From NCBI GenBank assembly GCA_041797745.1, contig JBHBZU010000009.1, positions 1 through 41,138 of the forward strand: a stretch of 41,138 nucleotides of DNA, in the 5' to 3' direction. Numbering within the stretch: position 1 is the stretch's first letter; the number at the start of each line of letters is the position of its first letter. The notes below the pieces were generated by a model that did not search any database, was not told the origin of the DNA, and saw nothing but the letters and a program-made list of their open reading frames with translations. The translations under genes were made by a program, and so were the position numbers. Source of the DNA: UBA3871 sp041797745 (GTDB taxonomy: Bacteria > Bacillota > Clostridia > Peptostreptococcales > Anaerovoracaceae). Positions 39,591 to 41,138 of this stretch are shown here, one piece after another.

Positions 39591-39848
39591 ATGAAAAAGG
39601 AAAGAGTTATAGTATTTGCAATTTGCCTAATAATTATGTTTAGTGGTAATTTCTTTGTTAGCGATTGTAATGATTATGTGTCGCTTAAGGGAGAAAGTGC
39701 TTTTGCTCTTGGTGCAACTAATGTGGCGGGCGCTTCGATAGGAAGTTTAGGAACTGTATGGAAATATAGGAATTATAAAGGGCATATGCAGAAGAGGCTT
39801 TGGTCTTTAGAACAGAAAAAGTGGTTAACAGAATGGGAAAACATATAA
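39591..39848 (+). CDS. Small secreted protein of unknown function (85 residues)
   Basis: I recognise no family. MKKER is followed by a hydrophobic core (residues 6-18), a Cys at 26, and a possible signal-peptidase site after SAFA (residue 39), which would release a 46-residue peptide. That peptide begins with a Gly/Ala/Ser-rich stretch (LGATNVAGASIGSLG) and ends with a basic, Trp-rich part (VWKYRNYKGHMQKRLWSLE and a KWLTEWENI tail). The composition, glycine-rich head plus cationic amphipathic tail with four Trp, is compatible with a bacteriocin-like or signalling peptide, but no modification or export gene is visible. The ribosome binding site is poor (GGGTGA). It is divergent from an XRE regulator and convergent with an M56 peptidase gene across a shared terminator. 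Confidence 0.55.
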   Translation: MKKERVIVFAICLIIMFSGNFFVSDCNDYVSLKGESAFALGATNVAGASIGSLGTVWKYRNYKGHMQKRLWSLEQKKWLTEWENI

Positions 39849-39872
39849 AAAATTAGTGATAGGTATAGTTAA

Positions 39873-39908
39873 GAACCCCAGCCGGTTTAAGTAATAAGGC
39901 TGGGGTTC
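39873..39908. terminator. Bidirectional terminator between the small secreted-protein gene and the M56 locus
   Basis: Eleven-pair stem GAACCCCAGCC (39873-39883) / GGCTGGGGTTC (39898-39908) with a 14-base loop and an ATTATTTTT tail on the plus strand. It lies three bases from the stop of the minus-strand gene. Confidence 0.85.
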
Positions 39909-39910
39909 GA

Positions 39911-40285
39911 TTATTTTTCGGGATACCGTTTTTCGACTTTGTCAAAAGGAGGTTTATTAACATCTTCTGCAAAAACAATTCCATAGCTTTCATCCTCCAC
40001 GAAAAGTTCGTAGGAAGAATCGTCTATATATACGAAATACGCATTGCTGAAGTTATTATCCAACGAGAAATGTTTATAGTCCTCATCTTGAGAAGGGTTC
40101 CAAGCGAGTTGTAAATCGAAGCTGTGAGTAGCAAAGAAGAAAATTATAATAAACAAATAAACAAGGGTTGCAAGTTTTTTGTTTTTTTCAGTTGCTGAAT
40201 CGTTTAAAATTATATCAAAACGTTGCCTTAGCTTCTTTCCATTGCTTTCAGTCGCAAATCCACATAATTGCGTTTCCAATGGCAA
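39911..40285 (-). pseudogene. C-terminal part of the M56 peptidase gene, out of frame
   Basis: Minus-strand frame of 124 codons that overlaps the end of the M56 gene by 58 bases. From KKLRQRFDIILND (about residue 17) onward it reads as the natural continuation of an M56 protein: a basic RQRFD-type segment, then a membrane helix (LATLVYLFIIIFFFATHSF, the expected last helix) and an extracytoplasmic tail. One additional A in the GGAAAGAAG run (plus-strand T run at 40236-40238) would fuse the two frames into ...AMEKKLRQRFD. I therefore read it as the frameshifted tail of the neighbour rather than a separate gene; its apparent Met start at 40285 has no ribosome binding site. A base-calling error in the run would look the same. 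Confidence 0.65.
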
Positions 40286-41121
40286 TTTCCGTTTTTTTGT
40301 GAAGCATATTTAGCTGAAGTCATGATTGCTTCTAAATATGCCAATTTATCTTCTTGTGTTGCGCCTAAAAGAACTTTAGAATCGCTATGCATTTCTAAAA
40401 TATGATTTAAATCAGACTTAAAGAGATGTACAAAAGGATTCCACCAGAAAAGAATACTTAAAAGCTCAATGAGAACTTTTACCCACATATCTCGATTTAG
40501 AAAATGATTTATCTCGTGATGTAAGATACAAGTAAATTCTTTTTCACTAAAGCTGCGATTGGGAAGTATTACTATCGGACGAAAATAGCCGTAAACAAGA
40601 GGAGAAACAATTAAATCCGATACTTTGATTTCCATTTCTTCTAAACTTTTAGAACCGGATATTGTTTTTACCAAATCTTGCGTGAATCTTATCTGTGAAT
40701 TGTCTGATAGAAGTGGCAGCTTTGATATAAAAGAACGCACTTCCAACTCAGTTATAACAAATTTAACTAAAAATATAAGTGACCCTAAAATCCATAGGGA
40801 GAGTAAAAGCTTTGCGAAAGTTAAACTTGAACCGAATAGAGTGTGCTGGAAAATGAAATCTGCAACAGCAGGGAGCACCTTATATATTGCAATAGTTTTA
40901 GTAAAAGGCATTTCAAAAATGCAAAAGACCCTCAATACGCAAATGAAAGCAAGCGCAATAAAAGGAACAATCCCTATTGTTAATATCACCGCTTTCCTTT
41001 TGCTGATGTGCGATAAAGAAGTAATAGAAGTGTAAAAAATTTTGCCGTTCCTATCCGGCACTTGGCCATTGTGTCGGATAGGTCGGGCGTTAGGCTTCGG
41101 GCAAGTCAATTTTGCCGACAA
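40228..41121 (-). CDS. M56-family membrane metallopeptidase (BlaR1/MecR1-type), incomplete
   Basis: Membrane zinc protease related to the sensor-proteases BlaR1 and MecR1. Membrane helices appear at about residues 44-68 (VILTIGIVPFIALAFICVL) and 105-122 (LLLSLWILGSLIFLVKFV). The catalytic HEINH (in LHHEINHFLNRD) and the downstream EMHSD are the zinc and active-site residues, and WWNPFVH is a further family mark. It stops early at 40228 where a one-base shift separates it from its C-terminal helix and tail. At the other end the frame is open to the window edge: TTG 41121 is only a nominal start, and the first ~30 residues (Pro-, Arg- and Asn-rich) are encoded by a GC-rich repeat-like block, not by normal M56 sequence. 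So the gene appears damaged at both ends. No BlaI-type repressor is visible; it could lie just outside. Confidence 0.75.
   Translation of the reverse strand: MSAKLTCPKPNARPIRHNGQVPDRNGKIFYTSITSLSHISKRKAVILTIGIVPFIALAFICVLRVFCIFEMPFTKTIAIYKVLPAVADFIFQHTLFGSSLTFAKLLLSLWILGSLIFLVKFVITELEVRSFISKLPLLSDNSQIRFTQDLVKTISGSKSLEEMEIKVSDLIVSPLVYGYFRPIVILPNRSFSEKEFTCILHHEINHFLNRDMWVKVLIELLSILFWWNPFVHLFKSDLNHILEMHSDSKVLLGATQEDKLAYLEAIMTSAKYASQKNGNCHWKRNYVDLRLKAMERS
41038..41117. repeat. GC-rich palindromic block flanked by 10-base direct repeats at the right edge
   Basis: AATTTTGCCG occurs at 41038-41047 and 41108-41117, 70 bases apart. Between them CCTATCCGGCAC (41050-41061) and GTGTCGGATAGG (41071-41082) pair with one mismatch around a 9-base loop, followed by GGGCGTTAGGC. 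GTTAGGC (41089-41095) fits the GTTRRRY core of an integron attC site, but the partner RYYYAAC box is absent on the other side. About 60% GC against roughly 35-40% nearby. Confidence 0.5.
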
Positions 41122-41138
41122 AGCTGTAATAAATCTCA

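Noticed and set aside
40228..40285. Programmed -1 frameshift in the M56 gene
   Set aside because: There is no canonical slippery heptamer at the junction and no strong stimulatory stem; a simple indel or sequencing error explains it better.
41038..41117. Full integron attC site or CRISPR repeat
   Set aside because: Only one GTTRRRY-type box is present and its partner is missing. There is a single unit in view with no spacers, so neither call can be made; it is kept as a finding.

Overview
The window reads as a chromosomal segment of a low-to-moderate GC, anaerobic Bacillota of the class Clostridia. A relative of the Peptostreptococcales/Anaerovoracaceae is my guess from gene content, not proven. 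The pointers are separate genes for the two halves of formiminotransferase-cyclodeaminase, a yycH/yycI/walJ/rlmH block, ATP-type PEP carboxykinase, a sigma-54 enhancer-binding activator with a textbook -24/-12 promoter, SLH surface proteins, AAGGAGG-type ribosome binding sites and intrinsic terminators throughout. Nearly all genes lie on the + strand. The exceptions are a GntR regulator, an XRE regulator and the M56 peptidase locus at the right edge. I see no tRNA, rRNA, CRISPR array, prophage or transposase.

Layout: (1) 1-2.24 kb, an AT-rich restriction-modification pair (5'-truncated N6-adenine methyltransferase plus HNH endonuclease) that looks acquired. (2) 2.5-4.4 kb, fchA and ftcD, the one-carbon/formimino-THF pair, with a nested stem-loop leader ahead of ftcD. 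(3) 4.5-6.9 kb, two tandem collinear HD-GYP proteins (predicted cyclic-di-GMP phosphodiesterases). (4) 7.0-7.7 kb, a GntR/FCD repressor. (5) 8.2-13.3 kb, a shikimate-pathway cluster: an aroE-aroK fusion, aroQ, an uncharacterised protein, DAHP synthase aroF, an array of repeated hairpins and aroB, followed by rnhA. (6) 14.2-18.3 kb, a secreted Ig-like protein, yycH, yycI, walJ and rlmH; the usual WalR/WalK kinase pair is not in the window. (7) 18.4-22.4 kb, a LysR regulator, then clpB behind a perfect CIRCE operator. (8) 22.8-31.8 kb, a surface locus: an SLH protein, a ~2,366-residue secreted protein with a propeller-like centre, and a small ribbon-helix-helix-like protein. (9) 32-34.6 kb, pckA and a beta-helix lipoprotein, whose promoters are near copies. 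(10) 34.6-38.9 kb, a sigma-54 catabolic module: activator, three upstream activator repeats, a -24/-12 promoter, an alanine-dehydrogenase-family enzyme and an NhaC-family antiporter. (11) 39-41.1 kb, an XRE regulator with a probable self-operator, a divergent small secreted protein of unknown function, and a frameshifted M56 (BlaR1/MecR1-type) membrane peptidase whose 5' end runs into a GC-rich repeat-like block.

How it works together: the aro block supplies four of the seven pre-chorismate and chorismate steps plus shikimate kinase (DAHP synthase, dehydroquinate synthase, dehydroquinase, shikimate dehydrogenase/kinase). fchA/ftcD feed formimino-derived carbon into the folate pool. The sigma-54 module has the form of an inducible amino-acid uptake and deamination unit. 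The most promising places for something undescribed are the hairpin array between aroF and aroB, the ftcD leader, the giant secreted protein with its RHH-like partner, the orphan yycHI-walJ block, and the XRE/small-peptide/M56 corner with the attC-like right edge.
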